A stretch of 64,000 bases of DNA from Methanococcoides methylutens (GTDB lineage: Archaea > Halobacteriota > Methanosarcinia > Methanosarcinales > Methanosarcinaceae): contig NZ_JRHO01000014.1 in the NCBI RefSeq assembly GCF_000765475.1, positions 451,687 to 515,686 of the forward strand, written 5' to 3'. The notes below the pieces were generated by a model. The model did not search any database, was not told the origin of the DNA, and was given only the letters and a program-made list of their open reading frames with translations. How positions within the stretch are numbered: position 1 is the stretch's first letter; each line of letters opens with the position of its first letter. Both the position numbers and the translations under genes were made by a program. This document shows positions 44,949 to 54,718 of the stretch, in pieces.

Positions 44949-45103
44949 TTTATCTCCTTTGTCTTAATTCTACCCTCTACTAATGTAAGTTAAGATCCGT
45001 AAATCATTCCAGAGATGTATCATTTTTGATATTGTGTAAATATTTCACAATTTCGCTTTTAATAGCAACTATTAATTACAAAGAAAACATCTAATGAACA
45101 AAA

Positions 45104-45111
45104 ATATAAAA
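45104..45111 (+). promoter_or_regulatory. TATA box of the large surface-protein gene
   Basis: ATATAAAA preceded by AACAAAA (a BRE-like purine stretch) lies 74-81 bp upstream of the start. Transcription would begin near 45135, leaving a leader of about 50 nt with GGTGAT just before the ATG. One of the best archaeal promoter matches in the window. Confidence 0.55.
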
Positions 45112-45184
45112 GATTGTATAGTTCCCTGAGTTTTCCAGTAATTCAAATAAAATTAATCAATAAATCAATCAATATGGTGATGTA

Positions 45185-48100
45185 ATGTTCAAATCAATGG
45201 TCAGATGTATCTTGTTTCTATCTGTGATACTTACTTTGATGTGCTTCCTAACAGCTTCTGCAGGTACTATGAACGATGAGTTCATAATGCAGGTCAGCAT
45301 CGGAGAAACCAATGTAAGTTTTGCAGATCATACAAATTCCCTTACAGAAGGTAATTGGATAGGTTTAAGCGGCGGTTCATCATTCTCTTTACCGTATCCG
45401 CTGACATTTACGTATAATGGTATTAATTCTAAAGAGATAACCACAAGCAGTAGAGATATTAGTGTATATTTGAACGTTGACAACTTTACTGACCATGTTA
45501 TTACTTATCCATATGATACTCACCAGATGTACACCAATGTTTCCGGCATGAACGATGTTACATTTGATTTCAAGGGTTCCTCGTATTTTGCTGGCGATAC
45601 TGTGGATGTATATCTTCTGGAAAGCAGCATCTCGGAACTTGAAATGAATGTGGATGTTCTGTACGATAAATTCTCCGATCCAACAGTCTCCTTTTCTGAG
45701 GAACTTGATGCAAATGGGGACCTATCATACAATTTTGGTCCGCTGGATGCAGGTACCTATTGTATCGTACTTATGATAGCTGACGATATTACCGAAGAGA
45801 ACGTTCTGCTTTCATTTACTGCATTTGAGGTTCTTGATCACGATCTTGATGTAAGCATCTTAAAAGATGGTTCCACGCTTACTGTTAATAACCATCTGCT
45901 AGGTGCTCCTTCAGGCAGTTACACATATAACACAATACTCATAAAGGAAAGCGAATATGAGGCAGATGTCAGGGTAAACTTCAACGGTACAACAACAGGT
46001 CTTAACAGTTCCATTAACGGATATCCTGTTCTCGGTGCAACCGAAATAATGGACCTTGGTCTACCGACAATCGATACATCTTATGTCAATGAGAATTTTG
46101 AAGGAATATTCAGCAGTGATGATTCTTCATTAATTTCAACCCCTTCAACTTCGAACACTTCATCCACTGCTTTTGATACATTCCAGTTGTCCTCCGGAAA
46201 TTACATCGTTTTAACATATGCAATGTCCGACGGAAACATTATGGGATTTGATGAGAAGATGGTAACCCTCTTCAATGAACATGTGGAACTTACATCAGAC
46301 AAGCTTTCAGAAACTGCAGAGAAGAATACAACAGTAGACTATACGATCACTGTTTGGAACAAGAAGGACAACGCAAGGGATATTTCTCTAAGCCTGGTAG
46401 CTCCGGATGACCTGATAACTGATCTTGGAACGAATTCCGTATCATTGGGTCCGAGCAGTTCAACAACGGTCCCACTCTCTGTCAGAAGTGAGGGTGTAGG
46501 TTCCCAGATCCCTGTCATGATTACAGCTTCCAGCGGGGATGATCAGGACTCAATCACTTTGAAGACATCTTTCATTGACCCACTCGCTGCAAGCGTTGAT
46601 TCCACAAAGAAAGCGGTTCATACTAACAACGATGCAACATACACATTCAATGTAGAGAATGTTGGTGTTGCTACTCATACTTTCGTTATTAGTGCTACAA
46701 GTAGTGCTGATGATAGTTTGAGTGTTCCATCAGTGACGTTACTTCCTGGGACTTCCACTTCATTCACATATAATGTCAGCAGTGCTTCTCCAGGCAAATA
46801 TCCTTCCGAAGTTCTTATTGAAGACCAGGATGATGCGTCCATATCAAGGACCTTCAATGTTGTAACTGACATATCACAGGAGCCTGTGTATGATGTATCT
46901 GTTTCCAGTGACATCAGCAGTTCATCTATAGGAGATGGTGAAGATGCTGTCTACAATATAACGATCACTAATACAGGTAATGTTCAGGACACCTATGATA
47001 TCATATTGGTCAATCCGATGGCTGATAGTGCAATTCTTGATGATGATTCTGATGTGTCACTGCAAGCCGGTGAGAAAGCTGTCAGGAAACTGACCGTATC
47101 CTCATCACCTGGTACCTATGATGTAACCTTCATTGCAATGTCACAGAACTCTTCTGCAGTATCGGTCAAGACCACTACAAAAGTTCTGGAACGAGGGGTA
47201 ATACTAACTTCTGACCTTTACGATAGTGTATCTATTCCATATGGTGCCTTGACATGTACCCTTACGGTGAAGAACATTGGAAATTCTGCAGACGACTTCA
47301 CCATCAGTGCGATATCAAATGGAACCATTGATATTGCAACATCAACAATAGTTGATCTTGAAAGCGGAGCCAGTGAGGATGTTGAAGTGACACTCGAAGG
47401 TGCAGATGTAGGTCTCTACAATTCCACCATTACTGTGGTGTCTGACAATGATGCAAGTGCTGAAAGTTCTGTAACACTCAACCTTCGCATAATTGAAGAG
47501 CCGGTTTATGCTTTCGACTTGTCAATGGATTCATTATCAAAGACGATGGAGAGGACGGATGATGCGTACTTTGTCCTTTCCATAAAGAATAAGGGTAACA
47601 GAGCTGATGATTACAACGTTTCTTCCGTATCTCCTTATGTAAGTCTCGATAAAGATTCTCTCTTCCTGGAAGCAGGAGAGTCCGGAGACATTATTATGGA
47701 TGTTTCTGGTCTTCCTGACTATGATACTTATCCTCTAAGGGTGGATGTAACTTCACAGCAGTCTTCAGAAACTATAGGTAAGGCACCTTCCATAACAGTG
47801 GTTCCTGCCCTGTCGATAAGTGCAAACCCTGCTTCACAAGCCGTTGGACTTGGTAATTCCTCTCTTTATAGGATAACTGTGACAAACACAGGTACCAATG
47901 TGCACGATTATGATATCAGCATTGCACAGAGTTCATCAGACACAACTGCAGAACTTGTAACGTCAACTATAAACGATCTGGATGTTGGCGGATCGTCTAC
48001 GGTAGATATGATCTTTAACAGTACTATCTCTCAGGAGAGAAGTATCGAAGCACTGGTCAAAGCAGAAGTTTCTGACAGCCCGCTGAAGAACAGGTCTGTT

Positions 48101-50395
48101 TCAGTAACAACCCTTTATCTTGAAGATGATGTGTTCGGTGTTTCAGCTAAAGCAGATGCTTTATTGCAAAGTATTTCCCCTGGCAAGGATGCTATCCACT
48201 TGATGAGCGTCAAGAACCTTGGAAATACGCAGGATAATTTCTCAGTGACCATATTAGGTGATAATGCGATATCAGATGTTTCATACCTTCTCCTCGAACC
48301 CAGTGGTTCAACCGGTGATTCAGGAACAGTGGTCCTGACGCATACTCCACCATCCTCTGCAGGAGACTATTCGTTTGAGGTTAAGGTGGGATCCGCAAAT
48401 GCAAGGGATTCTGTTAAATATACTACCAGGGTGGTCGAGGTTCAGGAAGATAACATAATCAAGAGTTATGTAGATTCCACTTCCAGTATCGTTGGTTCTG
48501 AAGTCCACAATTCATCGATCTATAATTCTTTCATAAACGGATCTGTATTGAGCGATTCTGAGATAAAGGATTCCAGTATAGGTAACAGTACCATCGAGAG
48601 TTCTGTTATTCGGGATATGGTTCTAATAGACGCCAGTATCGTTGAAAACAAGATATATTATGGAACCATTACTCTTGATGATAGGGATTATGATATTGAT
48701 CCTGCAAAATATCCTGATGGAATATATACTGATGAGCTTTTGATCGCTTCCAGTGCAACTGCTAACGATCTTGCTGGGGTTGCCAATGATTCCATAGATG
48801 TCGGTCTTGAAGATTCTGAAATGTCTGTAAGCCTTGGTGTTAACAGCAGCTTTGTTGGAGGGGAATTGAAGGTCCAAAAGACATTTGTTCCGCCAAGTGA
48901 TGTCGAAACATCATCATTCTCTGATGTTGGTGTCTATGTTACTTTCGAGGAAAGTGAGAACATCAAAGATGTACTTTCTCACGCGAACATAAGCATAGAT
49001 TATGATGAGGATGCTCTTGGTGATATCAATGAGACTGATCTCTTCATATACTGGTACGATGAAGATTCATCTGAATGGGTTCCTCTGGTAGGGGCTGGTG
49101 AACCATCTTTCTGTCTTGATGCAGGAAGGGATACTGTGAACAATATTCTCTGGGCAAATGTAACACACTTTTCGACATATGCTATTGGTGAAGCTGAAGA
49201 AGAAGAGGTGCCGCCTGAAGACGATAGCAAGAAGTCCTCCGGATCAAGTGGTGGCGGTGGAAGCGGAGCAAGCGGTGAAGCTTTCGAAAACATCGCATTT
49301 AAGGATGTGAAAACAGAAAACATTGTAGGTGGACTTACAATTAGTTATTTCTTCGATGATGGACAGAATGCAATTCAATACATCAATTTCTCTGCACTCA
49401 GGAATAGCGGAAGAGTTTCAACAACCATCGAAGTGCTTAAGAACAGATCATCGATGGTCGATGAAAGTGCTCCGGGACTTGTTTACCAGAACATGAACAT
49501 ATGGGTTGGAAAAGCAGGATTTGCTACAGAAGATAACATTGCTGATCCTGTAATAGGCTTCCGTGTAGCAAAAGATTGGTTGACAGAGAATGGAATTGAT
49601 GAAAATTCAATAGCAATCTATCACCACAGTGAAGGAAAATGGAATGCTCTCAATACAGAGAAGGTTGGAGAAGATGGATCATACATCTACTTCGAAGCGG
49701 AAACTCCGGGATTCTCACCATTTGCTATTGCAGCTGATGTTGCTGATAGTGTGGTAACAGACAATACTGGCTCAATAGAAGAAGATTCCAGCACTCTTAT
49801 TATCACTGAACCATCAGGAGAATATATGAATGCAACCGTGTCTGACGGAAAATCCGGTTTAGGACTAAAAGAGCTGTTCTTTGTACTAGGAGTGCTCATG
49901 TTTTTTGGGCTTATATACGCCACGTATGCAACAGCTAAAAAGAATGAAGAGAATGCAGATATCAGAACTGATGATCTCCCGGAGGATATGCAAAATGCAG
50001 AGGGTGATGTTTCTGAAACTGCTTCAGATAGCACAAATGCTGAGGAAACATCAGGTCAGCCTGCTGAAACAATACCTTCTGTTGATGAAGTATCAGATCA
50101 GCCCGCTGAAACAATACCTACTGCTGAGGAAATATTAGGTCACCCTGCCAAAACAATATCTCCTGCTGAGGAAAATGAAGTCCGGCCAGTTGATACTGAA
50201 CAGAATATCAAAAAGATGAAAAAGTCCAGAAATTTCTCAGATGACGGATGGTCAACCTCTACTACTAAGAAAATATCAGGGGAATCTGCTGAGACAACAT
50301 CTACTGGTGAGGAATATGAAGTCCAGTTAGATGATACTGAACAAGAAGACGAGGAGACGAAAGACTTCAGAAATTTGCCAGATAGTAAATGGTGA
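45185..50395 (+). CDS. Large secreted/anchored surface protein, 1736 residues
   Basis: An exported envelope protein built as a modular rod. Residues 1-27 are a signal peptide (cleavage after TASAG is likely). A 280-residue N-terminal beta domain follows, then seven tandem Ig-like repeats of about 100 residues (about 365-1085), each with an NTGN/NIGN...DDF-like core. Residues 1098-1162 are thirteen exact five-residue repeats. Then come a globular part, a Ser/Gly linker (GSSGGGGSGASG), a PGF-pre-PGF domain (about 1364-1513) and one membrane helix (about 1559-1583). The last 150 residues are an acidic cytoplasmic tail with 14-residue repeats. There are many N-glycosylation sequons. It may form part of the envelope; its partner is unknown. 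Confidence 0.85.
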   Translation: MFKSMVRCILFLSVILTLMCFLTASAGTMNDEFIMQVSIGETNVSFADHTNSLTEGNWIGLSGGSSFSLPYPLTFTYNGINSKEITTSSRDISVYLNVDNFTDHVITYPYDTHQMYTNVSGMNDVTFDFKGSSYFAGDTVDVYLLESSISELEMNVDVLYDKFSDPTVSFSEELDANGDLSYNFGPLDAGTYCIVLMIADDITEENVLLSFTAFEVLDHDLDVSILKDGSTLTVNNHLLGAPSGSYTYNTILIKESEYEADVRVNFNGTTTGLNSSINGYPVLGATEIMDLGLPTIDTSYVNENFEGIFSSDDSSLISTPSTSNTSSTAFDTFQLSSGNYIVLTYAMSDGNIMGFDEKMVTLFNEHVELTSDKLSETAEKNTTVDYTITVWNKKDNARDISLSLVAPDDLITDLGTNSVSLGPSSSTTVPLSVRSEGVGSQIPVMITASSGDDQDSITLKTSFIDPLAASVDSTKKAVHTNNDATYTFNVENVGVATHTFVISATSSADDSLSVPSVTLLPGTSTSFTYNVSSASPGKYPSEVLIEDQDDASISRTFNVVTDISQEPVYDVSVSSDISSSSIGDGEDAVYNITITNTGNVQDTYDIILVNPMADSAILDDDSDVSLQAGEKAVRKLTVSSSPGTYDVTFIAMSQNSSAVSVKTTTKVLERGVILTSDLYDSVSIPYGALTCTLTVKNIGNSADDFTISAISNGTIDIATSTIVDLESGASEDVEVTLEGADVGLYNSTITVVSDNDASAESSVTLNLRIIEEPVYAFDLSMDSLSKTMERTDDAYFVLSIKNKGNRADDYNVSSVSPYVSLDKDSLFLEAGESGDIIMDVSGLPDYDTYPLRVDVTSQQSSETIGKAPSITVVPALSISANPASQAVGLGNSSLYRITVTNTGTNVHDYDISIAQSSSDTTAELVTSTINDLDVGGSSTVDMIFNSTISQERSIEALVKAEVSDSPLKNRSVSVTTLYLEDDVFGVSAKADALLQSISPGKDAIHLMSVKNLGNTQDNFSVTILGDNAISDVSYLLLEPSGSTGDSGTVVLTHTPPSSAGDYSFEVKVGSANARDSVKYTTRVVEVQEDNIIKSYVDSTSSIVGSEVHNSSIYNSFINGSVLSDSEIKDSSIGNSTIESSVIRDMVLIDASIVENKIYYGTITLDDRDYDIDPAKYPDGIYTDELLIASSATANDLAGVANDSIDVGLEDSEMSVSLGVNSSFVGGELKVQKTFVPPSDVETSSFSDVGVYVTFEESENIKDVLSHANISIDYDEDALGDINETDLFIYWYDEDSSEWVPLVGAGEPSFCLDAGRDTVNNILWANVTHFSTYAIGEAEEEEVPPEDDSKKSSGSSGGGGSGASGEAFENIAFKDVKTENIVGGLTISYFFDDGQNAIQYINFSALRNSGRVSTTIEVLKNRSSMVDESAPGLVYQNMNIWVGKAGFATEDNIADPVIGFRVAKDWLTENGIDENSIAIYHHSEGKWNALNTEKVGEDGSYIYFEAETPGFSPFAIAADVADSVVTDNTGSIEEDSSTLIITEPSGEYMNATVSDGKSGLGLKELFFVLGVLMFFGLIYATYATAKKNEENADIRTDDLPEDMQNAEGDVSETASDSTNAEETSGQPAETIPSVDEVSDQPAETIPTAEEILGHPAKTISPAEENEVRPVDTEQNIKKMKKSRNFSDDGWSTSTTKKISGESAETTSTGEEYEVQLDDTEQEDEETKDFRNLPDSKW

Positions 50396-50438
50396 TGATA
50401 GCATTCAGGGGGTTACTAAACTAAGTAAGAATAAATGA

Positions 50439-50463
50439 GTCAAAGGAAACCATTTCCTTTGAC
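50439..50463 (+). terminator. Hairpin terminator after the large surface-protein gene
   Basis: A perfect 11-bp stem GTCAAAGGAAA/TTTCCTTTGAC with a 3-base loop, 44 bp after the stop codon and followed by CTGTTTTAG. It has the form of an intrinsic terminator or mRNA 3' stabilising hairpin. Confidence 0.6.
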
Positions 50464-50585
50464 CTGTTTTAGATATAGGTTGAACTTAAATTACTGGTTT
50501 GACTTCTAAAAGCAAATGTTAAATTCATAAAGTTTTTATAATATACTACAATTACATATAATAATCAAAGGAGAATGTGTGTAAA

Positions 50586-50861
50586 ATGCTGACTAGCATA
50601 ATTTCAACTACTAGCGCGGTATCATCTGCGGCTTCAAGCGCTGCATCATCCGCTGCAATATCAATGACAACCGGTATAGGATTGCCGGAATATGGCGTAC
50701 TTGCAGTTATCGCGCTTATATTCCTATTGTCTGCAAAAGAGATTCTGTCTGCTTCAAAATACTGGAAAAAATCAGTATGTGCTTCTCTTAATATAGGCAT
50801 ATTCCCGTTACTTCTAGCCTTTGCAGGAATTGTGATCTTCAAGGTTGCAGAAATAATTTAA
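50586..50861 (+). CDS. Small Ala/Ser-rich membrane protein, unknown function
   Basis: A 91-residue protein. The first 30 residues consist mostly of Ser and Ala (SAASSAASSAAIS), followed by GLPEYG and a helix VLAVIALIFLLSA, a short basic loop (SKYWKK) and a second helix near the C-terminus. The ATG at 50586 is used because GGAG lies 12-16 bp upstream; a GTG at 50577 is too close to it. I recall similar short proteins in other Methanosarcinales, but no function is known. It lies between the large surface-protein gene and the CPBP protease, convergent with the latter. Confidence 0.7.
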   Translation: MLTSIISTTSAVSSAASSAASSAAISMTTGIGLPEYGVLAVIALIFLLSAKEILSASKYWKKSVCASLNIGIFPLLLAFAGIVIFKVAEII

Positions 50862-50878
50862 ATTACTGTCAAATTAAC

Positions 50879-50920
50879 GGTAAAGCCCTTTCCTTTACCT
50901 ACTTTCTATTTTTATTATTT
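50879..50920. terminator. Bidirectional hairpin terminator
   Basis: A 7-bp stem GGTAAAG/CTTTACC (50879-50899) is followed by a T-rich run on the plus strand. It sits between the convergent small membrane-protein gene and the CPBP protease gene and can serve both. Confidence 0.55.
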
Positions 50921-50927
50921 TCCCACT

Positions 50928-51764
50928 TCAATGTTGCACCATATGAGGCAATATTCCAAAGAGCAGGATGTTCACAAATCCGTGTACCATCGTCACGAGT
51001 AACAGATCCCTTCTTATTATGTATATTCCACCCATTATAAATCCTGCAAAAGCAGTGAATGCTATCTCATGGAAGGTACCATATCCGGAGTGCATAAAGC
51101 CGAAAAGGATACTTGCAAGTATAAGTCCCTGGTACTTGCCAATCATTTCTTCAAGTTTTGTCTGAAGGATTGACCTGAATACGAGTTCTTCAACCAGACC
51201 GACGAAAAAGATCATTATTATGGATAACTTGAGCAAGTTAAATACTGAAAGGTCCGGAATCAGGTAACCGGGTTTGATGATTAAGAATTCTCCTACTGCG
51301 ATCACAACACTTGCGATCAATGCAACAGGCAGTTCATAGTACCTTATATTTCTGGTAATTCCAATATCTGAATATGAGAGTTCCTGGTCCTTTACAACAA
51401 CATATGTCGAAATTATCAGTGGTGCATAGATAAATGCATAGGAATAAAGTGTCATTTCAAAGAACACGGGCATTGACAGATTCAGTATCCTTAGCAGTGA
51501 AAGGAGAATAAATGCACGCAATATATGTTTCCTGTTCCTGTCATCAAATACCATTGTAGACAAAGTTAAAAATATCAGCAGGATCAAATGCATCCACATC
51601 GCAAGCTTTGTCCTGCCAGCAAACAATGACATCTCTGCAATTATTATCATTAATGAAGGAATGGCTATAGCAAGGAGGTCAATTCGGGATTGGTCAATTC
51701 CCCTTATTTTGCTAAAAAAATCGTTTTCCACGACAATATCTCCAACTTCAGTTCCTGCCTCCAT
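50928..51764 (-). CDS. CPBP-family intramembrane metalloprotease
   Basis: A 278-residue membrane protein of the CAAX-protease/Abi (CPBP) family, with about eight helices. The catalytic motif EELVFRSILQ is at about residue 191-200, with a later FGFMHSGYG (His) and the HGFVN motif (His), which together form the metal site. The family includes prenyl proteases and many enzymes of unknown substrate in archaea. It starts 1 bp downstream of the DUF1616 gene stop, so the two are translated together. Neighbouring surface proteins with membrane anchors are possible substrates (inference). Confidence 0.9.
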   Translation of the reverse strand: MEAGTEVGDIVVENDFFSKIRGIDQSRIDLLAIAIPSLMIIIAEMSLFAGRTKLAMWMHLILLIFLTLSTMVFDDRNRKHILRAFILLSLLRILNLSMPVFFEMTLYSYAFIYAPLIISTYVVVKDQELSYSDIGITRNIRYYELPVALIASVVIAVGEFLIIKPGYLIPDLSVFNLLKLSIIMIFFVGLVEELVFRSILQTKLEEMIGKYQGLILASILFGFMHSGYGTFHEIAFTAFAGFIMGGIYIIRRDLLLVTMVHGFVNILLFGILPHMVQH

Positions 51765-51765
51765 T

Positions 51766-52650
51766 TCAGGACTCCCCTACATCGATCCATAAATGAAGAT
51801 CTCGATATGGCTCAGTCATGTTATTGTCTTTGTAGAGAAGGAATTGCAGTTTCATATCATCTCCAACAGACTCAGGCGTAAAAGTTACCTCTTTTTCCCA
51901 GGTTTGATTGTGTTGAAGGGTTATATGTTGCAATTCCTGCCCCATGGGAATTGAATTATTCCCCAGGACCAGCTCTATGGAATATTCCGTATCTGCATAT
52001 TCATGGTTTACGATGCCAATTATTACGTTACCACTCTGACCATTCCGGAGTTCCGTAGGATAGCCATCTGCCATTCCCTCAGGTCCGAGGACGTAGAATT
52101 CAGTGAACTTTTCGCCTTCTTTTGGTGTGACAACTACGTATGCAAGGGTTACTACTGAAGCTAATATTGAGATTACCAGAAGAATTGTCAGGATCCTGTC
52201 AAGTTTGTTCTCCGGTTTCCCCGAGACCTCTTCTTTTATTGAAGCATATGCCGAGGAAAAAGGTACACTAAACTTATCATCCACAGGAAGGGATCCCCTC
52301 CTGAGCACTGCTACTGCACACATAAGGATCGTAAAGGCTGAAAGTGATATCAATATGGGTAAAAGTCTGATCCCCCATGGCGTATAGTTGAGCGCAAGGC
52401 CAATGAGTGGAACTACTGCAATACTCAGACCAAAACTAAGAGCCAGTCTCTCGATCCCGTCCAGGTCATCCCTGGATGGAAAAAGTGCTGCTATCAATGC
52501 ATAACCCGGTAAGAACAACACCATTGGAAGCCCGAGAACCGTTCGTATTGGTGTGTGGCTCAAATCGGGGACAGTTATGAATATACAGGTAAGCAGGACA
52601 AGTGCGATGACGACCTGAATATCGGAGGGGATTTTATTCCTGTTGGGCAT
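51766..52650 (-). CDS. DUF1616-type membrane protein
   Basis: A 294-residue protein with four N-terminal helices (residues 10-110) containing the family segments VLGLPMVLFLPGYALIAALFP and LERLALSFGLS-like patterns, and a C-terminal extracellular beta domain of about 130 residues (EGMADGYPTELRNGQSGNVIIGIVN...). DUF1616 proteins are common in methanogens next to surface-protein genes, with no known activity. It is the first gene of a two-gene transcript with the CPBP protease. A TATA-like element is at 52701-52712. Confidence 0.85.
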   Translation of the reverse strand: MPNRNKIPSDIQVVIALVLLTCIFITVPDLSHTPIRTVLGLPMVLFLPGYALIAALFPSRDDLDGIERLALSFGLSIAVVPLIGLALNYTPWGIRLLPILISLSAFTILMCAVAVLRRGSLPVDDKFSVPFSSAYASIKEEVSGKPENKLDRILTILLVISILASVVTLAYVVVTPKEGEKFTEFYVLGPEGMADGYPTELRNGQSGNVIIGIVNHEYADTEYSIELVLGNNSIPMGQELQHITLQHNQTWEKEVTFTPESVGDDMKLQFLLYKDNNMTEPYRDLHLWIDVGES

Positions 52651-52952
52651 TATTATTTCTCATTTGTTTATGTTTTGGTGCGTTCCTAAAGAGGTGACAT
52701 GATTTATAAATATGCTTGAAATGAGTTATGCAACATCCAGCCTTTGATGGCATTTAGATATTACCATTTTATTTATATCAGACGACTTATTCTATTTTTG
52801 AGCTCCTTTTGGATAGCCCCATATAGGTTTGTAACCGACACAAAAACTGTAGGCATTATTTGTGCATATACCAGAAACATTTATGTATAGTACAATATCT
52901 GTTACAATGAACGAACTTACATAAATATTCAGATGTCGGTACGGTGGTATAT
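52651..52952. promoter_or_regulatory. Divergent promoter region: DUF1616 and PGF-pre-PGF genes
   Basis: This 302-bp gap has no gene. ATTTATAAATAT (52701-52712) is a TATA candidate for the minus-strand DUF1616 gene. ATTTATGTA (52879-52887) is one for the plus-strand surface protein, which has GGTGGT (52943-52948) as ribosome site. Confidence 0.45.
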
Positions 52953-54251
52953 TTGACAAAAAAGATATTTCAGTCAGGCCTTTTATTCTTTGCAGTTTTA
53001 CTTATCTGTTTGCTAGTTCCTATTGCAGGTGCTTTTGAAGTTTCCCCTTCAAGCCCGTCAGTTGGCGACAAGATCACTGTAAGTGGATATACGGATAAGG
53101 CAGGATCAGTCCCTGCTAAAGTTGTTTTTACTTCGGTTGTACCGGTAAACGATGGAACTTATCTTTATGATGCCGGGAAGGTAGAAATTCCGGAGGGTCC
53201 GAACAGTTTCCATGTGAAGGCAGTTGGCGTTGATGATCTTGAGGTTAAAGTTAAGTTCGTCTTATGGGTAACTGCAGCTCATCCACAGGCTACAGATGGA
53301 GTTGCTTCCTATTCAATGTCAGGTGTACCCGAGGGCACGTATCCTATAAAACTAAGAGGGCAGGCACAATCGGGGGAAAAATCTGTCGATATCACTATTA
53401 CTGCATCAAGCAGTATTGATGTTGAAGATGGTTACTATGAATATTCTTACTCCACCAGTTCGATACCGGCAGGTGATTTCACGTTGACCATCGATGGTGA
53501 AAGCAAGACAATAAATCTTGCTGGCGCTTCCACTTCTTCCGGAAGCAGTGGGGGAAGTTCCGGTGGTGGTAGTATTGGAATAAGTCCTGATGTGGCTGCA
53601 AATAACGTTGTAGCTTCGGAACATGCCAATTCCAGAGCTGTCAGTGGCATGCCTGTAGAATTCAATTTCAAAGAACCTCAGAACCCGATAACATATATTG
53701 ATTTTACATCTGGCATTACTTCTAGTGATGTGCCGGTAACTATCGAAATATTAGAACATACATCTGCATCGGCATCGAAACCCCCTGAAGGCATCGTATA
53801 CAAGAATATTAATATCTGGATGGGTTATACTGGTTTTTCAAGACCTGAAAATATAATAGATGCATCTTTGAAGTTCAAGGTTGCTTCCTCCTGGATCGAA
53901 GATAATAATCTTGATCCGGAAAAACTGGCCTTTATGCATTATGATGAAACCAGCAATGTATGGGAACCGGTGTCTACTGAATTGATAGAAATTCTTGATG
54001 GATACGCATATTATCAGTCAAGCCCTGAATGCTTCTCACCTTTTGCCATTGTTGGGACTGAGGAACTAAAACCGCAAGTTGTAGAAGGGTTACCATCTGA
54101 AGATGATGTAAATGAAAATCATACGTCAGTTGATGATGTACCTAATTCAGTAATCAATGAACCGAAAAATCCAAATTTCGGAAAAAGTCTTCTTTTCATA
54201 GTGGTAGCATCAATGTTAGGCATGTTCCTATTCTTTAAACTACGAAAATAA
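52953..54251 (+). CDS. PGF-pre-PGF-domain surface protein, shorter paralogue
   Basis: A 432-residue exported protein. The start TTG at 52953 is preferred, as GGTGGT lies 5 bp upstream; a GTG at 52944 overlaps that site. Signal peptide about residues 1-26 (LLFFAVLLICLLVPIAGA). Two beta domains follow, then a Ser/Gly linker (STSSGSSGGSSGGGS) and a PGF-pre-PGF domain (about 210-365), homologous to the one at the C-terminus of the 1736-residue protein. A single C-terminal helix is followed by the short basic end FKLRK. Neither protein has a PGF motif before the helix, so archaeosortase processing of the classical type is unlikely and a permanent anchor is more probable. Confidence 0.85.
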   Translation: MTKKIFQSGLLFFAVLLICLLVPIAGAFEVSPSSPSVGDKITVSGYTDKAGSVPAKVVFTSVVPVNDGTYLYDAGKVEIPEGPNSFHVKAVGVDDLEVKVKFVLWVTAAHPQATDGVASYSMSGVPEGTYPIKLRGQAQSGEKSVDITITASSSIDVEDGYYEYSYSTSSIPAGDFTLTIDGESKTINLAGASTSSGSSGGSSGGGSIGISPDVAANNVVASEHANSRAVSGMPVEFNFKEPQNPITYIDFTSGITSSDVPVTIEILEHTSASASKPPEGIVYKNINIWMGYTGFSRPENIIDASLKFKVASSWIEDNNLDPEKLAFMHYDETSNVWEPVSTELIEILDGYAYYQSSPECFSPFAIVGTEELKPQVVEGLPSEDDVNENHTSVDDVPNSVINEPKNPNFGKSLLFIVVASMLGMFLFFKLRK

Positions 54252-54362
54252 TTTGTACTCAAAATCTCTAAAATTACATCCGAACTCGAAATAGCTATAG
54301 TATATCTCTAAAAGATAGGTAGATAACGATAAGCGTTAAGGATTTTACTAAAAGAGTTAAGC

Positions 54363-54554
54363 TTAATGATGCCTGGAATGAGAGAGCTTGATGATCTCAA
54401 CGATACTAATGTCCCCACATGCCGCCTCGAGCAGTTTCAGTCTTGCCTTGATATCCTCAAGTTCAGCATATTTCAAGACCGCATTATGAGTTTGTATAGC
54501 AGTCACAAGAACTCGGAGGTACTTTAAAGATGAAGTTGAAAAAATAATAACGAA
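54363..54554 (-). pseudogene. Possible decayed gene fragment
   Basis: In the 467-bp gap 54252-54718, the minus-strand frame ending at 54363 reads LKYLRVLVTAIQTHNAVLK...ARLKLLEAACGDISIVEII and looks protein-like (helical, amphipathic, normal codon use). It has a stop upstream at about 54557, no ATG and no ribosome site. It is best explained as the tail of a lost gene that I cannot name. Nothing else is visible in the gap. Confidence 0.35.
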
Positions 54555-54718
54555 CTATTGAAAAAGAAGACTCACAGGAGTATTTTGCACATCTATTAGA
54601 ATACATCGAAGAAAACATCATATGCACATATACAGCCACCATCAAGATACTGTAAAGCTACCAAAGATCCACTGTAAAGCCACTGTCAAAAAAGAAGGAG
54701 TGATGAAATAAAAAAACA

